Source: Caldifarciminota bacterium UBA6260
Lineage (GTDB): Bacteria > Hydrothermota > 32-111
Length of the DNA stretch: 52,863 nucleotides
Assembly (NCBI GenBank): GCA_002441125.1
Contig: DJVI01000029.1
Span: 1-52,863, forward strand
Direction of reading: 5' to 3'
Made by a program: the position numbers and the translations under genes. Below the pieces are notes generated by a model. It worked only from the letters and a program-made list of their open reading frames with translations, was not told the origin of the DNA and ran no database searches. Below, piece by piece: positions 34,326 through 43,753 of the stretch. How positions within the stretch are numbered: position 1 is the stretch's first letter; the number at the start of each line of letters is the position of its first letter.

Positions 34326-35618
34326 CTACCAAACTTGTTTGTAATAATCATCACTACCTGAAAAATCAGACCACGCTGAAACTCTGTTCGGATCGTAACT
34401 TTCTCCACCTATACCGTTACCGTTAGTATCAAGTTTCCATTTCTTATCAGAATTGTCAGTAACCTCTTTTGAAACATAAAGGTAAACAGAAGAAGTGTTA
34501 TTCCAATCAAGGTTTATAAGAGAATATTCAACTTCTGTTGTGTCTGGAGAAATTGAGATTGAACCAGGTATATAAGTGTAGTTACCATTAACATAAGCAA
34601 AAACTTTAATATTGTTTGTTGTCAGTTTAGTTATATCCATATTATCGTTGAATCTTATGGTAATCATAGGTGAACCATAACCTATGTTAACTCCATTAAC
34701 TTTTGGTGGTCTATCATCATCACTACCTGTACTTTCTGTTAAAAATGTTGATACATAATTTTTAATAACTGGTTTATATACATTGTCAAAGTATGGCAAA
34801 GCTTTGTTTCCAGCAGAATCTGTTATTGTTGAACATGTTACCTCTATCTGATAGAATCTTCTTTCTGCAAGTGGATCACCATTCTTTGGTTGAAATTCTG
34901 CTTCATAAATACCCCACCACCAAATATAAGAGTATCCAACAAGTTCTATGTCAAGTTCTGATCTTGAGCCATCATCATTGATTTTGTAAAGTTTTGTTGA
35001 GTTAACAACTTTTGATGATTCTGCAAGTTCAGAGAAATCAACATAAAAATGAGTGTTTATAGATGTGTTTCCTTCTTCAGGGAAAACACCAAATACTATT
35101 GGATTAGTATAATCAACAAAAACTGTTCCTGTTCCTGTGCTGAACTGGTAAATAACATCATCGTAAGGTGTTCCGTCATCTATACTGTTTCCATTTCCAT
35201 CAAGGAAACTGTTTGAAGTTGATTTGACTCCATTTTTGATTGTAAGAGTATATGTTGCATTGTCTGCAAAAGTTGCTGTTATTTTAACCCTTTTGAAATC
35301 AGGCTCATAAACAACATTTATGTTTGAAACATCTCCAGAAGAACTGTTTTCAGAAAGAACAAAATTTGATGTTGTAACAGTTGAGTTTAAAAGGTAATCG
35401 TTGAAATATACATATATAACACCCTCAACATCTCCAGTTGATGGATCGATATCATTTATACTTCCATAATTTGAAGGAACAAGATCTGTTATCTCTAAAA
35501 TATTTTTACCTGATGTTGAAAGTTCAAGATCGTTTTTTATATCTGTACTTTCATAAGGTTTAAAAGTACATCCAGCTAAAATAAGAATAAATATGAGTAT
35601 AGGTATAAATTTTTTCAT
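34326..35618 (-). CDS. Ig-like (SbsA-type) domain lipoprotein
   Basis: A 430-residue lipoprotein. ATG 35618 directly follows AGGAGG and gives MKKFIPILIFILILAGC, a lipoprotein signal with Cys17; the longer frame starting at 35633 is unlikely. The body holds several bacterial Ig-like modules with the typical IYVYFNDYL...TTSNFVL, THFYVDFSELAESSK and ITIRFNDNMDITKL openings and DGNGNSIDDG / DTNGNGIGG calcium-loop-like insertions. It is probably surface-exposed or periplasmic and of structural function. It is coupled to the upstream outer-membrane protein gene. Confidence 0.8.
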   Translation of the reverse strand: MKKFIPILIFILILAGCTFKPYESTDIKNDLELSTSGKNILEITDLVPSNYGSINDIDPSTGDVEGVIYVYFNDYLLNSTVTTSNFVLSENSSSGDVSNINVVYEPDFKRVKITATFADNATYTLTIKNGVKSTSNSFLDGNGNSIDDGTPYDDVIYQFSTGTGTVFVDYTNPIVFGVFPEEGNTSINTHFYVDFSELAESSKVVNSTKLYKINDDGSRSELDIELVGYSYIWWWGIYEAEFQPKNGDPLAERRFYQIEVTCSTITDSAGNKALPYFDNVYKPVIKNYVSTFLTESTGSDDDRPPKVNGVNIGYGSPMITIRFNDNMDITKLTTNNIKVFAYVNGNYTYIPGSISISPDTTEVEYSLINLDWNNTSSVYLYVSKEVTDNSDKKWKLDTNGNGIGGESYDPNRVSAWSDFSGSDDYYKQVW

Positions 35619-35629
35619 TTTTCCTCCTA

Positions 35630-37249
35630 TCAATAAAACTTGACATTAACGGAGAGTGACCAAGTTGAAAGATCAACAAGGTTAGAAAATCCCATAAGAT
35701 CCAATTTAACATTTTTGGATATAGTCCAACCGAGACCATAGTAGTATAATGTCTCTGTTATGTTGTTGTTCATTTTGATTTCTTGATCATTTCTTTGGGT
35801 TGGGTTCTCTACTATCACTTGATATGATGAACCATCTCCATAATTATATTCTCCAACTAATGGTGAGTAAGAAAGGTATTTCATACTCTGAAAACCATTT
35901 CCCCATCCAAAAGTTGTTCTTGCACCTATCCTTCCAAAAAGGTTGGTAAGGAAGTTATACTCTAAACCAACAGGAATAGTTAAAGAGGTCATTAAAGAAT
36001 TGTTAATATATTCCTGATCGTATGTTCCTGTTTCTGTATATGTGTAATCATTAACATCTGAAACGCCATCTCCGTTATCATACTCTTCTCTATAAACGGA
36101 AAGGTAATGGATTGTATCGATCTCTGCTGTTTTTGCCTGAGAGAATTGAATACCTATACCAAATAAGGCATTTTCAAGTTTTTTAACATACTTTCCACCT
36201 ATCAACCAATTTATTTCTGAGAAATGCATTACAGATAATGAATCGCCAGCAGAGAGAGAATCTATATAAGTGTAAATTTCATCTCCAGCCATACCTGTAT
36301 TTACTGTAGTTTCAGTATAGTACTGATCAAAGAAGAAGTATCCGGGTTTGTAAGAGTTGTTCTGTAAACCTGTGAAAAACTCTACTGAGTCTTCATCCAT
36401 TCTGAAATAGCCTTTTATACCAAAGCCCAGATTTAAACCATTAAGATCATAACCGTTTTTATTGTAGTCATCAGATCTAAATGTGTTGTTACTGTTATCT
36501 GCTGGTGAAAAATCGTTGAAAATAGTATCCCTATAATCATAACTCATCTTGTTCTTTAAAAAACCAAAGTTAAAAGCACCAACAAATTCCATCTTCTCCA
36601 TAGCCATTCCAGCAGCAAAATTTATTACATCTCCACTATAGCTATAGTTACTTTTAGCATTATAATCCCTATATGATGTTAAAAGTATATCATTTGAAAC
36701 AATGTTTGAGTCCATTCTCTCTTGTATAAAATTCATCTCACTCGTGGAGTTTGCAAAGTATTTTGTATAAGAAACTCCACCTTTAAATCCTTCCTTCTTT
36801 CCAAAAAGAAACCCAAAATAGTTTGAACCTGATTCATCAAGATTTTTATCTATTTGTGTTGTGGTTGATTTACTCATATAGTCATATATCTGATCTCCGT
36901 TAGTATCCATAAACTCTCTGTACTCACCATTTATAGTATCGCTGAATAAGTTTTTTGTTGATGCTGAAAGTATTCCAAGATGAAGCATTTCCATCATTGA
37001 ACCTTTCATTCCAATAAGGAAATTGTTTGAAAAACCTCCTATAACAGGTTCAGATACAGTGAAGTTTGAAAGGTTTGTGTAAATGTTGAAACCTTCAATG
37101 TTTGTCATCTCCGTCAGCCCAAGGATAGCCTCTATCTCATCATCTATAACACCACCTGTTGATAATGTTCTAAACGATGCGAATTGGGCATTGATACCAA
37201 ATGCAAAAATCAAAGTCAAGAAAAGTAAAAATAGGGTTTTAACCTTCAT
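35630..37249 (-). CDS. Predicted outer-membrane beta-barrel protein
   Basis: A 539-residue protein with a Sec signal peptide ending near GINAQ (residue 21). Alternating aromatic/hydrophobic strands run throughout (SNYSYSGDVINFAAGM, MTSLTIPVGLEYNFLTN, NVKLDLMGFSNLV), ending in SVNVKFY, a terminal aromatic residue typical of barrels. A DTNGDQIYD calcium-loop-like motif lies near residue 115. I do not recognise a specific family. It has a TTGACT-17-TAAAAT promoter (37336-37308) and an AAGGAGG site, and shares a transcript with the Ig-like lipoprotein. Confidence 0.7.
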   Translation of the reverse strand: MKVKTLFLLFLTLIFAFGINAQFASFRTLSTGGVIDDEIEAILGLTEMTNIEGFNIYTNLSNFTVSEPVIGGFSNNFLIGMKGSMMEMLHLGILSASTKNLFSDTINGEYREFMDTNGDQIYDYMSKSTTTQIDKNLDESGSNYFGFLFGKKEGFKGGVSYTKYFANSTSEMNFIQERMDSNIVSNDILLTSYRDYNAKSNYSYSGDVINFAAGMAMEKMEFVGAFNFGFLKNKMSYDYRDTIFNDFSPADNSNNTFRSDDYNKNGYDLNGLNLGFGIKGYFRMDEDSVEFFTGLQNNSYKPGYFFFDQYYTETTVNTGMAGDEIYTYIDSLSAGDSLSVMHFSEINWLIGGKYVKKLENALFGIGIQFSQAKTAEIDTIHYLSVYREEYDNGDGVSDVNDYTYTETGTYDQEYINNSLMTSLTIPVGLEYNFLTNLFGRIGARTTFGWGNGFQSMKYLSYSPLVGEYNYGDGSSYQVIVENPTQRNDQEIKMNNNITETLYYYGLGWTISKNVKLDLMGFSNLVDLSTWSLSVNVKFY

Positions 37250-37307
37250 CTTTCCTCCTTTTTGAAAGATTTTATTAAATAAAGCGAATATTCAATCTCA
37301 TGTAAGA

Positions 37308-37336
37308 ATTTTACATTATATCTTTTTTAAAGTCAA
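37308..37336 (-). promoter_or_regulatory. Promoter of the outer-membrane protein/lipoprotein pair
   Basis: Minus strand: TTGACT (37336-37331), 17-base spacer, TAAAAT (37313-37308), leaving a ~50-base leader with a standard AAGGAGG before ATG 37249. Confidence 0.5.
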
Positions 37337-37349
37337 TATATTTTTGTAA

Positions 37350-37374
37350 AAAAATGGGGGGATAAAAATCCCCC
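37350..37374 (-). terminator. Intrinsic terminator after tldD
   Basis: On the minus strand the hairpin GGGGGAT-TTTT-ATCCCCC (37374-37357) is followed by a CATTTTTTT tract, directly after the tldD stop codon. Confidence 0.8.
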
Positions 37375-38820
37375 TTATTTGTTTCCTATTCCAACTTTAA
37401 CTTTTCTAAATCTTGTTGGAGCTGCTCCGTGTGACATCTCTGCTCTTTGTCCCGGTTGTCCTTTACCACAATTTATAACTCCCCATAGGTCCCAATAATT
37501 TTCGTTACATATCGCATCACATTTGTTCCAGAAAACTGGAGTTATATCCTGATAGGAACAGTTTTTTAGCATCCTTCCAAGTTTTCCATCCTTTATTTCG
37601 TATCCTATTTCACATCCAAACTGAAAATTCAACCTTCTTTGATCTATTGACCATGATTTGTTTACATCCATATATATTCCATCTTTTGTATCTTTTATAA
37701 GATCCTCAAGCTCCCATTCTCCCGGAGCAAGAGAAAGATTGGATATCCTTATAATTGGTATAGAATAAAATCCTTGAGATCTGTTACAACCTTTTGATCT
37801 TGTGTCTCCTATTTTGTGTGCAAGCTCCCTGTTTGTCATATATCCAACAAGTATTCCATCTTTAACAATATCCCATCTCTGGCTTTTAACTCCATCATCA
37901 TCGTATCCCTGTGTTGCGAGTCCCATAGGAATAGTTGCATCAGCGAAAAGGTTAACGATTTTTGATCCGTATCTGAATTTTTTGTATTTTTCAAGAGTTG
38001 CGAAAGAACTTCCAGCATAATTCTCTTCATAACCCAAAACCCTATCAAGTTCTGTTGCATGGCCAACAGATTCATGTATCTGAAGAACCATCTGGGCTCC
38101 ACCTATTATGATATCTTTAACATCATCAGGACATTGAGGTGCAGTTAACAGTGCAATAGCTTCATCTCTTATCCTTTCAGCGTTCTGAAGTAGCTCCATC
38201 TGCTCTATTATCTCATATCCACCTGAATAATATTGTCCACCAAAAGATGCAGGATATGATCTTACCTGCATATCATCGTTGCCTAAAGCTGTTGCAGAGT
38301 ATCCAGCCCCGCTTCTTAACAGATCCTGAAGTATCTCACTTCCTTCACTATTTATAAACCACTTTCTTATATTTTGAAAAGACATTTCTGAGTATGCGAC
38401 TTTTATCTCGCTCTTTTTTCTCAATATTTCATCTATTTTGAATAGTAGATCAGCTTTCCTTTCAAGAGGTATTCTGAATGGATTTTTCAAAACAGGAGTA
38501 AACCAGTGATCTTTGTAAGTATCCTCTTTTGCGAGTCTGACTTTTTCTCTCTGTAAAGAGCTGCTCGCTTTTGCTATAAGGCATGCTTCTTTTGCAACCC
38601 TTTTTATTTCAGATGTTGTCAGGTTATCACTTGATGAGAATCCCCAAGAGCCTTTGTATAAAACTCTTATTCCAAAACCTAAAGTGTTTGAATAATCTAC
38701 ATTGAGTTTTCCATTCTTTACAACGATCTCTTCATTCTTTGTATCTATTATTCTAATATCAGCATAATCAGCACCATAATGTTTTGCAACATCGATTGCC
38801 AGTTTTCCTAATTTAAACAT
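37375..38820 (-). CDS. tldD: Metalloprotease TldD
   Basis: A 481-residue catalytic subunit of the TldD/TldE heterodimer, a zinc metalloprotease acting on unstructured peptides. The zinc motif HESVGH places H249, E250 and H254. The C-terminal region (YQDITPVFWNKCDAI, GKGQPGQRAEMSHGAAPTRF) is characteristic. The frame is open for 35 more codons upstream, but ATG 38820 behind AGGAGG starts the conserved protein. It is the last gene of the subtilase-purE-tsaC-tldE-tldD operon. Confidence 0.93.
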   Translation of the reverse strand: MFKLGKLAIDVAKHYGADYADIRIIDTKNEEIVVKNGKLNVDYSNTLGFGIRVLYKGSWGFSSSDNLTTSEIKRVAKEACLIAKASSSLQREKVRLAKEDTYKDHWFTPVLKNPFRIPLERKADLLFKIDEILRKKSEIKVAYSEMSFQNIRKWFINSEGSEILQDLLRSGAGYSATALGNDDMQVRSYPASFGGQYYSGGYEIIEQMELLQNAERIRDEAIALLTAPQCPDDVKDIIIGGAQMVLQIHESVGHATELDRVLGYEENYAGSSFATLEKYKKFRYGSKIVNLFADATIPMGLATQGYDDDGVKSQRWDIVKDGILVGYMTNRELAHKIGDTRSKGCNRSQGFYSIPIIRISNLSLAPGEWELEDLIKDTKDGIYMDVNKSWSIDQRRLNFQFGCEIGYEIKDGKLGRMLKNCSYQDITPVFWNKCDAICNENYWDLWGVINCGKGQPGQRAEMSHGAAPTRFRKVKVGIGNK

Positions 38821-38831
38821 TTTTCCTCCTA

Positions 38832-40172
38832 TTAAAATTCTGTTTTGCTTGTGAATGTGAAATCTTTTATCTTCAAAGCCGGAACCGCAAATCCTCCACC
38901 AAAACCGCCACTTTGAACTATACATCTATCTCCAACCATTAAGACATTTGATAAAGCTTCCATAATGGATTGGGTGAATCTCATATTTTTTAAACCATCT
39001 TTCACTTTTCCATCTTTAACCAAAAATATTCCATTTCTTGTCATACCAGTTATTGTTGTGGTCATTGGATTCAACATGTTTACATAATGGAACTGAGTGA
39101 CAAGTATACCCTCTTTTGTTGTTTTTATCATCTCTTCCAAATTTGAACTTCCCTCTTTTAAATAAAGATTTAAAGGAAGAGGTCCATATTCATCATCAGC
39201 ACCAAGAGAGTGTCCATTGTTATCAAGATTCAACATTTTTGCAACTTTTCTATCTGTTGGTATATCTTTAAAAACCCCATTTTCCAGAAGAGTTAATTTT
39301 TTTCTTGGAAAACCTTCGAAATCGAAAGGTATCCCACCAACACCCTCAAAATAAGGATCATCGTAAAGGTTTACCATTTCAGATGCAACCTTTTGTCCAA
39401 ATTTATTGGAAAGAAAACTTCTTCCTTCAGCTATCATGAGTCCGTTGAATGTTGTATAGGATAAAAAAGATACAAGATCTGCAACAGCTGCAGGTTCAAG
39501 AATAACAGTATATTTTCCAGGTTTTACATCTTTTGGGTTTTTGGATTTTTTTGCTTTTTCAACAGCGGTTTGTGTGCTTTTTATAACATCAATTTTTTTA
39601 ACACTCAACTCGTTCTGTTCCGCCCATCCAGAAGAGTTTTTTGCCTGTGCTGTTATTGAAAAAGTTACATTAGAATTTTCAAAATGTGCCTCAAGTCCAT
39701 TTGAATTAACTATCACAAAAGAGTTTGCACCGTTAGAAAAAATTCCGGCACCATTCATTTTTTCTTTAGCACATATTTTCACAGCATCTTTTACATATTT
39801 TGCTCTCTGGTCAGGAGATAACTCTTCAGTCTTCTTATCGAAAGATTTTGTAAAAAAGTAATCTGTCTTAGAAGGTAGAGGTAAAATCTCTTTTTTGTGT
39901 GTTTGGTTTTTTGAGATCTCTTTAGCCTTTTCAAGGAATTTCTTTATATTCTTTCCATCTATCGAAGTTCCAGAAACTATTCCCACCTTTCCATCATAAA
40001 CAGTCCTTATAGTGAAAGAGTATTTAGTTGAATCAACATTTTGTGTTATCTCGTTGTTGGAAAATCTTGTTAAAGATTCTTTGTTTCCAACGACGGAAAC
40101 TGTTGTCATATCAGCATCAGACATCTTTACTATCGTAGAAGCAAAATCTATAAGTTTTTCTTTTTTTAACAT
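38832..40172 (-). CDS. tldE: Metalloprotease-related subunit TldE (PmbA)
   Basis: A 446-residue partner of TldD. It shows the TldE/PmbA segments TRFSNNEITQNVDSTKYSF, YDDPYFEGVGGIPFDFEG, TQFHYVNMLNPMTTTITGMTRNGIFLV and a C-terminal VGDRCIVQSGG. It lacks the HExxxH zinc motif, as expected for the non-catalytic subunit. Its ATG overlaps the end of the tsaC-like gene, and tldD follows after 11 bases, so both subunits should be made together. Confidence 0.93.
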   Translation of the reverse strand: MLKKEKLIDFASTIVKMSDADMTTVSVVGNKESLTRFSNNEITQNVDSTKYSFTIRTVYDGKVGIVSGTSIDGKNIKKFLEKAKEISKNQTHKKEILPLPSKTDYFFTKSFDKKTEELSPDQRAKYVKDAVKICAKEKMNGAGIFSNGANSFVIVNSNGLEAHFENSNVTFSITAQAKNSSGWAEQNELSVKKIDVIKSTQTAVEKAKKSKNPKDVKPGKYTVILEPAAVADLVSFLSYTTFNGLMIAEGRSFLSNKFGQKVASEMVNLYDDPYFEGVGGIPFDFEGFPRKKLTLLENGVFKDIPTDRKVAKMLNLDNNGHSLGADDEYGPLPLNLYLKEGSSNLEEMIKTTKEGILVTQFHYVNMLNPMTTTITGMTRNGIFLVKDGKVKDGLKNMRFTQSIMEALSNVLMVGDRCIVQSGGFGGGFAVPALKIKDFTFTSKTEF

Positions 40173-40765
40173 AAACTCTCCTTGTTTATAAATTTTAAAA
40201 TTTTTTCTTTTTCTATCATGCCCTCTCTCAATATTTCAACATTTTTTTTATCTATCTTTATAACGGTTGAAGGCATTTTTTTCTTTTTCAAATCTCCAAA
40301 AAGATAAACTCCTTTGAAATATTTTTCAAACTCTTTTTTTTCTGTAATAACATCTTTTCCAGACAAGTTTAAACTTGTGCACGCGAGAGGTTTTTTATAA
40401 AGATCTATCAGTTTTAAAATTTTTTTTTCATCTGGAATTCTCAAAGAGGCAAAACCATCCTTCACAAGTATAGAGGGGATGATTTTTTTTGCCTTTATAA
40501 CTATTGTTAGCTGACCTGGCAAAAATTTTTCTTTGATCTTCCAAAAAATTTCAGATGTATAAAAAAATTTTTCGATTTCAATATTTTCTGAAAAAAAAAG
40601 AGCAAAGGGTTTATTCTTATCCCTTTTTTTTAAAACAAAAATTTTTTCTATTCCTTTTATGTTATCGAAAGATGTAGCGATACCATTTATAGTATCAGTT
40701 GAAAAGGCAATTATTCCATCTTCTTTTAAAATATTTATTGCCTCTTCATAATCTTTTTTTCTCAT
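40166..40765 (-). CDS. tsaC: Threonylcarbamoyl-AMP synthase (TsaC/YrdC/Sua5 family)
   Basis: A 199-residue YrdC-fold enzyme making the intermediate for t6A37 of tRNAs. The substrate-binding segments FSTDTINGIA (residues 20-29), KKRDKNKPFALF and FLPGQLTIVIKA plus SLRIPDEKK and LACTSLNLSG are all present. Length fits the single-domain form without the Sua5 extension. It is coupled by ATGA to purE and overlaps tldE. Confidence 0.9.
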   Translation of the reverse strand: MRKKDYEEAINILKEDGIIAFSTDTINGIATSFDNIKGIEKIFVLKKRDKNKPFALFFSENIEIEKFFYTSEIFWKIKEKFLPGQLTIVIKAKKIIPSILVKDGFASLRIPDEKKILKLIDLYKKPLACTSLNLSGKDVITEKKEFEKYFKGVYLFGDLKKKKMPSTVIKIDKKNVEILREGMIEKEKILKFINKESLC

Positions 40766-41217
40766 TTATTAAAACTCTCTCTGTATTTATCAAGTTTTTC
40801 CTTTAAACTACCATCAGTGACCGAAAGCATCTCAACAGCAAATACTGCGGCATTTTTTGCTCCTGCTGAACCTATTGTAAATGTTGCAACTGGAATTCCA
40901 GAAGGCATCATAACCATCGAATATAGTGAATCTACACCTTTTAATGGTGAGGAATCGAGTGGGACCGCAAGAACTGGTAGAGTTGTATACGATGCAACAA
41001 CACCTGCAAGATGTGCGGCGTAACCTGCTCCGCATATTATTGCTGAAAAACCATTCTCTCTCGCTTTTATAGAAAATTCCTGAACTTTTAAAGGGTTTCT
41101 GTGAGCTGAAATTATAAATGTCTCAAATTCAACCCCAAAATCTTCAAGAACCTTTTCTGCGTTTGACATAACCGCCCTATCATTTTCAGATCCCATCAGA
41201 ATTGCTATTTTTGCCAT
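40762..41217 (-). CDS. purE: N5-carboxyaminoimidazole ribonucleotide mutase PurE
   Basis: A 151-residue class I PurE for purine biosynthesis. It has MGSENDRAVM (residues ~8-17), ISAHRNPLKV, a GAGYAAHLAG active-site loop (usual GAGGAAHLPG) and the GVDSLYSMVMMPSGIPVATFTIG region. ATG 41217 is better spaced behind GGAGGA than ATG 41220, and forms a TGATG junction with the upstream lipoprotein gene. No other pur gene is nearby, so its grouping with proteases is unusual. Confidence 0.92.
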   Translation of the reverse strand: MAKIAILMGSENDRAVMSNAEKVLEDFGVEFETFIISAHRNPLKVQEFSIKARENGFSAIICGAGYAAHLAGVVASYTTLPVLAVPLDSSPLKGVDSLYSMVMMPSGIPVATFTIGSAGAKNAAVFAVEMLSVTDGSLKEKLDKYRESFNK

Positions 41218-41789
41218 CATTCCTCCAACTTGTTTATATAATCAAAAATTTTTATTCTGTCCTCATCTTTGTTAACATCTAAAGAATCTGAAATATCTGT
41301 GATACTTTTTAAAACATCGTAGACGAACTGATAATTTTTTGTTAAATATTCCGATGATAATCCAATTTTGTGAAATGAGTTCGATTTAACCGTTGTTGAT
41401 ATTATGTAAGGATCATAGATTGGAGAATTTTTTTCAACATACTTTTCATAAAAATAGTTTGTTGAATCATAATCTTTTTCTCTGTAATACAAACTTCCAA
41501 CGAATAGAGTTTTATCATCATCTTTTGAATTTTCAAAAGATTTTTCAAGATATTTTTTTGCTGAATCTTCCTTTCCATAAAGAAAATGTATATAAAACAT
41601 TCCACATATTATATCTAATGAATCTGGATAATTCCCATAGTCAATCCTGAACTTTTTTAAAGCGTTAGCATAATCTTTTTCTTTTACATAAACCCAGCCA
41701 TCTTCAAGATTCTCTTTTGGGGAAAAGAGTGAGCATGATGAAAATAGAATAATTAAAAGAAGGATTAAAATAATTTTACTATTTTCCAT
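41217..41789 (-). CDS. TPR-like lipoprotein
   Basis: A 190-residue protein with a lipoprotein signal (ILLLIILFSSC, Cys at about 19) followed by repeated helical units such as DGWVYVKEKDYANALKKF, GKEDSAKKYLEKSFENS and LYYREKDYDSTNYFYEKY, which look like tetratricopeptide repeats. Likely an envelope scaffold. Its start lies within the last 25 bases of the subtilase gene and its stop joins purE. No specific family recognised. Confidence 0.72.
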   Translation of the reverse strand: MENSKIILILLLIILFSSCSLFSPKENLEDGWVYVKEKDYANALKKFRIDYGNYPDSLDIICGMFYIHFLYGKEDSAKKYLEKSFENSKDDDKTLFVGSLYYREKDYDSTNYFYEKYVEKNSPIYDPYIISTTVKSNSFHKIGLSSEYLTKNYQFVYDVLKSITDISDSLDVNKDEDRIKIFDYINKLEE

Positions 41790-43714
41790 AAAATATTTTT
41801 TCCTTTTAAAAAGTATATTCCATAAGGTATATTTTCAAAAGATATTTTTTTTGAAACACCTTTTTCAACTATCCTTCCACTCCTGTCAAAGATAGAATAC
41901 TCTTCACCTGTCCAATTTAAATCTTTATCTTTCAAGATGAGAGTTTTTGTATTTTTAAAAACATCAAACTTTTCGTTAGATATGAGAAATCTTAGGTAAG
42001 AGTCCTTCTCAACATAAAATTCAACCCTATCCTCATACCTTGTAACTGGAAGTTCAATATCATTTGAAAAAACTTTTAACCTTTCACTTTCAGAAGTGTA
42101 TTTTGTGATTTTTATTTTTGAGTTTGTTTTTATTTTTATACTACTTGAGTCATCGAGTATCAAAAACTGATTGTCACTTGAAAGAGTCATATTACCACCA
42201 AATATGAAAGTGGAATTATCAAGAATATTTTTTAAACCAAAACTTTTTTCCTGTTGAAAAGGTGTCCCATCCTTTTTTCCATAAATTGTTAGATTGTAGA
42301 TACCAGATTTTTCTACAAAAATATCTAAGGTGTAAATTTTTCCATCCTTTTGGTAGTTTAAATTTTCATCTTCAAGTAGACTTTTAAGTTTAAAGGAATC
42401 TATAGAAACAGAATCGTTTGTTATAAGGAAGGAAAAAGTTATAAGGTTTGAAAGTGAAGAATAGTTTATACTTTTTGTTAAAATATCCTGTTTGAATATG
42501 TAATCAGGTTTAACATAACCGTATCCATATTCTAAATCATATCCAGAATTTCCAAGGTCCAAAGAGTTTGAGATGAAAATATCAACTATCTCCTCAAGGT
42601 TGTATCCAAGAGAGAACATCAAAGCGAAAAGAGATGAAAGATGTGGTGTTGAAAATGAGGTTCCTTCTAACCAGTAAAGATAAAAGTTTGAAACATTTGC
42701 TAAAGAATCAGTTTGTTCTATCATTGGACATAGAATTCCTCCATCATAATTCCCATCACCATCATTGTCCTGATAGACAACACCTCCCGGTGCAACGAAA
42801 TCAAGATTTGTTCCATACTGTGAGTAGTAAGTTCTATCGAAATTGTAATCAACTGCTCCACATGATATAGCCTCTTCAAAACCTGCCGGATAGGATAACT
42901 CACCGACACCTTCGTTTCCTGAGGCACAAACAACAGCAACTCCATTGTTTCTTGCGTTAATTATTGCCTGATGCAAGGGTGTCCACCCTGTGGAATCTCC
43001 TGCTGGTCCTCCGAGTGAAAGGTTTAAAACTTTGCATCCGTTTGCTACCGCGTATTCGATAGCATCAACTATATTTGTGAGGTCTCCTTCACCATTTTCA
43101 TCAAGAACTCTTAAAACTATGATGGTTGGAGAAGATACTATTCCAGCTGTTGCAAAACTGTTATTTATATGACTTGCTATAACAGAAGTTACAGCGGTTC
43201 CATGTCCGTTCATATCGTTAGGGTGATTATCATCGTTAACAAAATCGTATGGAAGAATAAAATTAATATTGTCAAAATCCGGATATTTATGGTATTTTCC
43301 ATCTGTTGATGAAACCAGAGATGATTCGTTCGAAGGAATAGAAAAATCCTCATAAGCGGATCCGGTATCAAGAATTCCTATCCTTACTCCATCTCCATCA
43401 ACCTTTGTATCAAGTATGTATGAAAGATTGTAATGTCTTTCAGCTAAAGACCATTGGTATGAAAAATAAGTATCGTTTGGATTGTAAAATGCTTTAACTT
43501 TTGGTTCTTTACAAACACTTATAGCATCTGGAAAAAGTTTCTTCACACTTTCTACATCTGAATCTAAAACTATAAATTTGTATTTTTCGTTTTTCTTTAT
43601 CAGATTTTTTATTTCAAGATTTTTTGGGAGATTCTCAAACCTAACAAGTATTCTTTCACCATTTAAAAGAGATGCGATTAGAAAACAAAAAATGAAAATT
43701 TTAAAATTTTTCAT
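41765..43714 (-). CDS. Secreted subtilisin-like serine protease (S8) with T9SS-like C-terminal tail
   Basis: A 649-residue exported protease. A signal peptide (1-19) and an inhibitor-like propeptide precede the S8 domain with Asp116 (RIGILDTGSA), His171 (MNGHGTAVTS), Asn266 (ASGNEGV, oxyanion) and Ser353 (GTSFSTPHLS). Beta-rich C-terminal regions lead to a final module (EYSIFDRSGRIVEKG ... FENIPYGIYFLKG) resembling the type A sorting domain, like that of the M28 peptidase. It leads a five-gene operon. The promoter places the start codon at or beside the transcript 5' end. Confidence 0.92.
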   Translation of the reverse strand: MKNFKIFIFCFLIASLLNGERILVRFENLPKNLEIKNLIKKNEKYKFIVLDSDVESVKKLFPDAISVCKEPKVKAFYNPNDTYFSYQWSLAERHYNLSYILDTKVDGDGVRIGILDTGSAYEDFSIPSNESSLVSSTDGKYHKYPDFDNINFILPYDFVNDDNHPNDMNGHGTAVTSVIASHINNSFATAGIVSSPTIIVLRVLDENGEGDLTNIVDAIEYAVANGCKVLNLSLGGPAGDSTGWTPLHQAIINARNNGVAVVCASGNEGVGELSYPAGFEEAISCGAVDYNFDRTYYSQYGTNLDFVAPGGVVYQDNDGDGNYDGGILCPMIEQTDSLANVSNFYLYWLEGTSFSTPHLSSLFALMFSLGYNLEEIVDIFISNSLDLGNSGYDLEYGYGYVKPDYIFKQDILTKSINYSSLSNLITFSFLITNDSVSIDSFKLKSLLEDENLNYQKDGKIYTLDIFVEKSGIYNLTIYGKKDGTPFQQEKSFGLKNILDNSTFIFGGNMTLSSDNQFLILDDSSSIKIKTNSKIKITKYTSESERLKVFSNDIELPVTRYEDRVEFYVEKDSYLRFLISNEKFDVFKNTKTLILKDKDLNWTGEEYSIFDRSGRIVEKGVSKKISFENIPYGIYFLKGKNILWKIVKLF

Positions 43715-43722
43715 TGGATGAA

Positions 43723-43750
43723 ATTATAACATTTTGAAGGAAAAATTCAA
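43723..43750 (-). promoter_or_regulatory. Subtilase operon promoter, probable leaderless start
   Basis: Minus strand: TTGAAT (43750-43745), 16-base spacer, TATAAT (43728-43723), then eight bases to ATG 43714. No Shine-Dalgarno. Confidence 0.6.
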
Positions 43751-43753
43751 CTT

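Noticed and set aside
38821..38925. N-terminal extension of tldD (35 residues)
   Set aside because: It overlaps the end of tldE in another frame and has no family similarity; AGGAGG-ATG at 38820 is a clear start.
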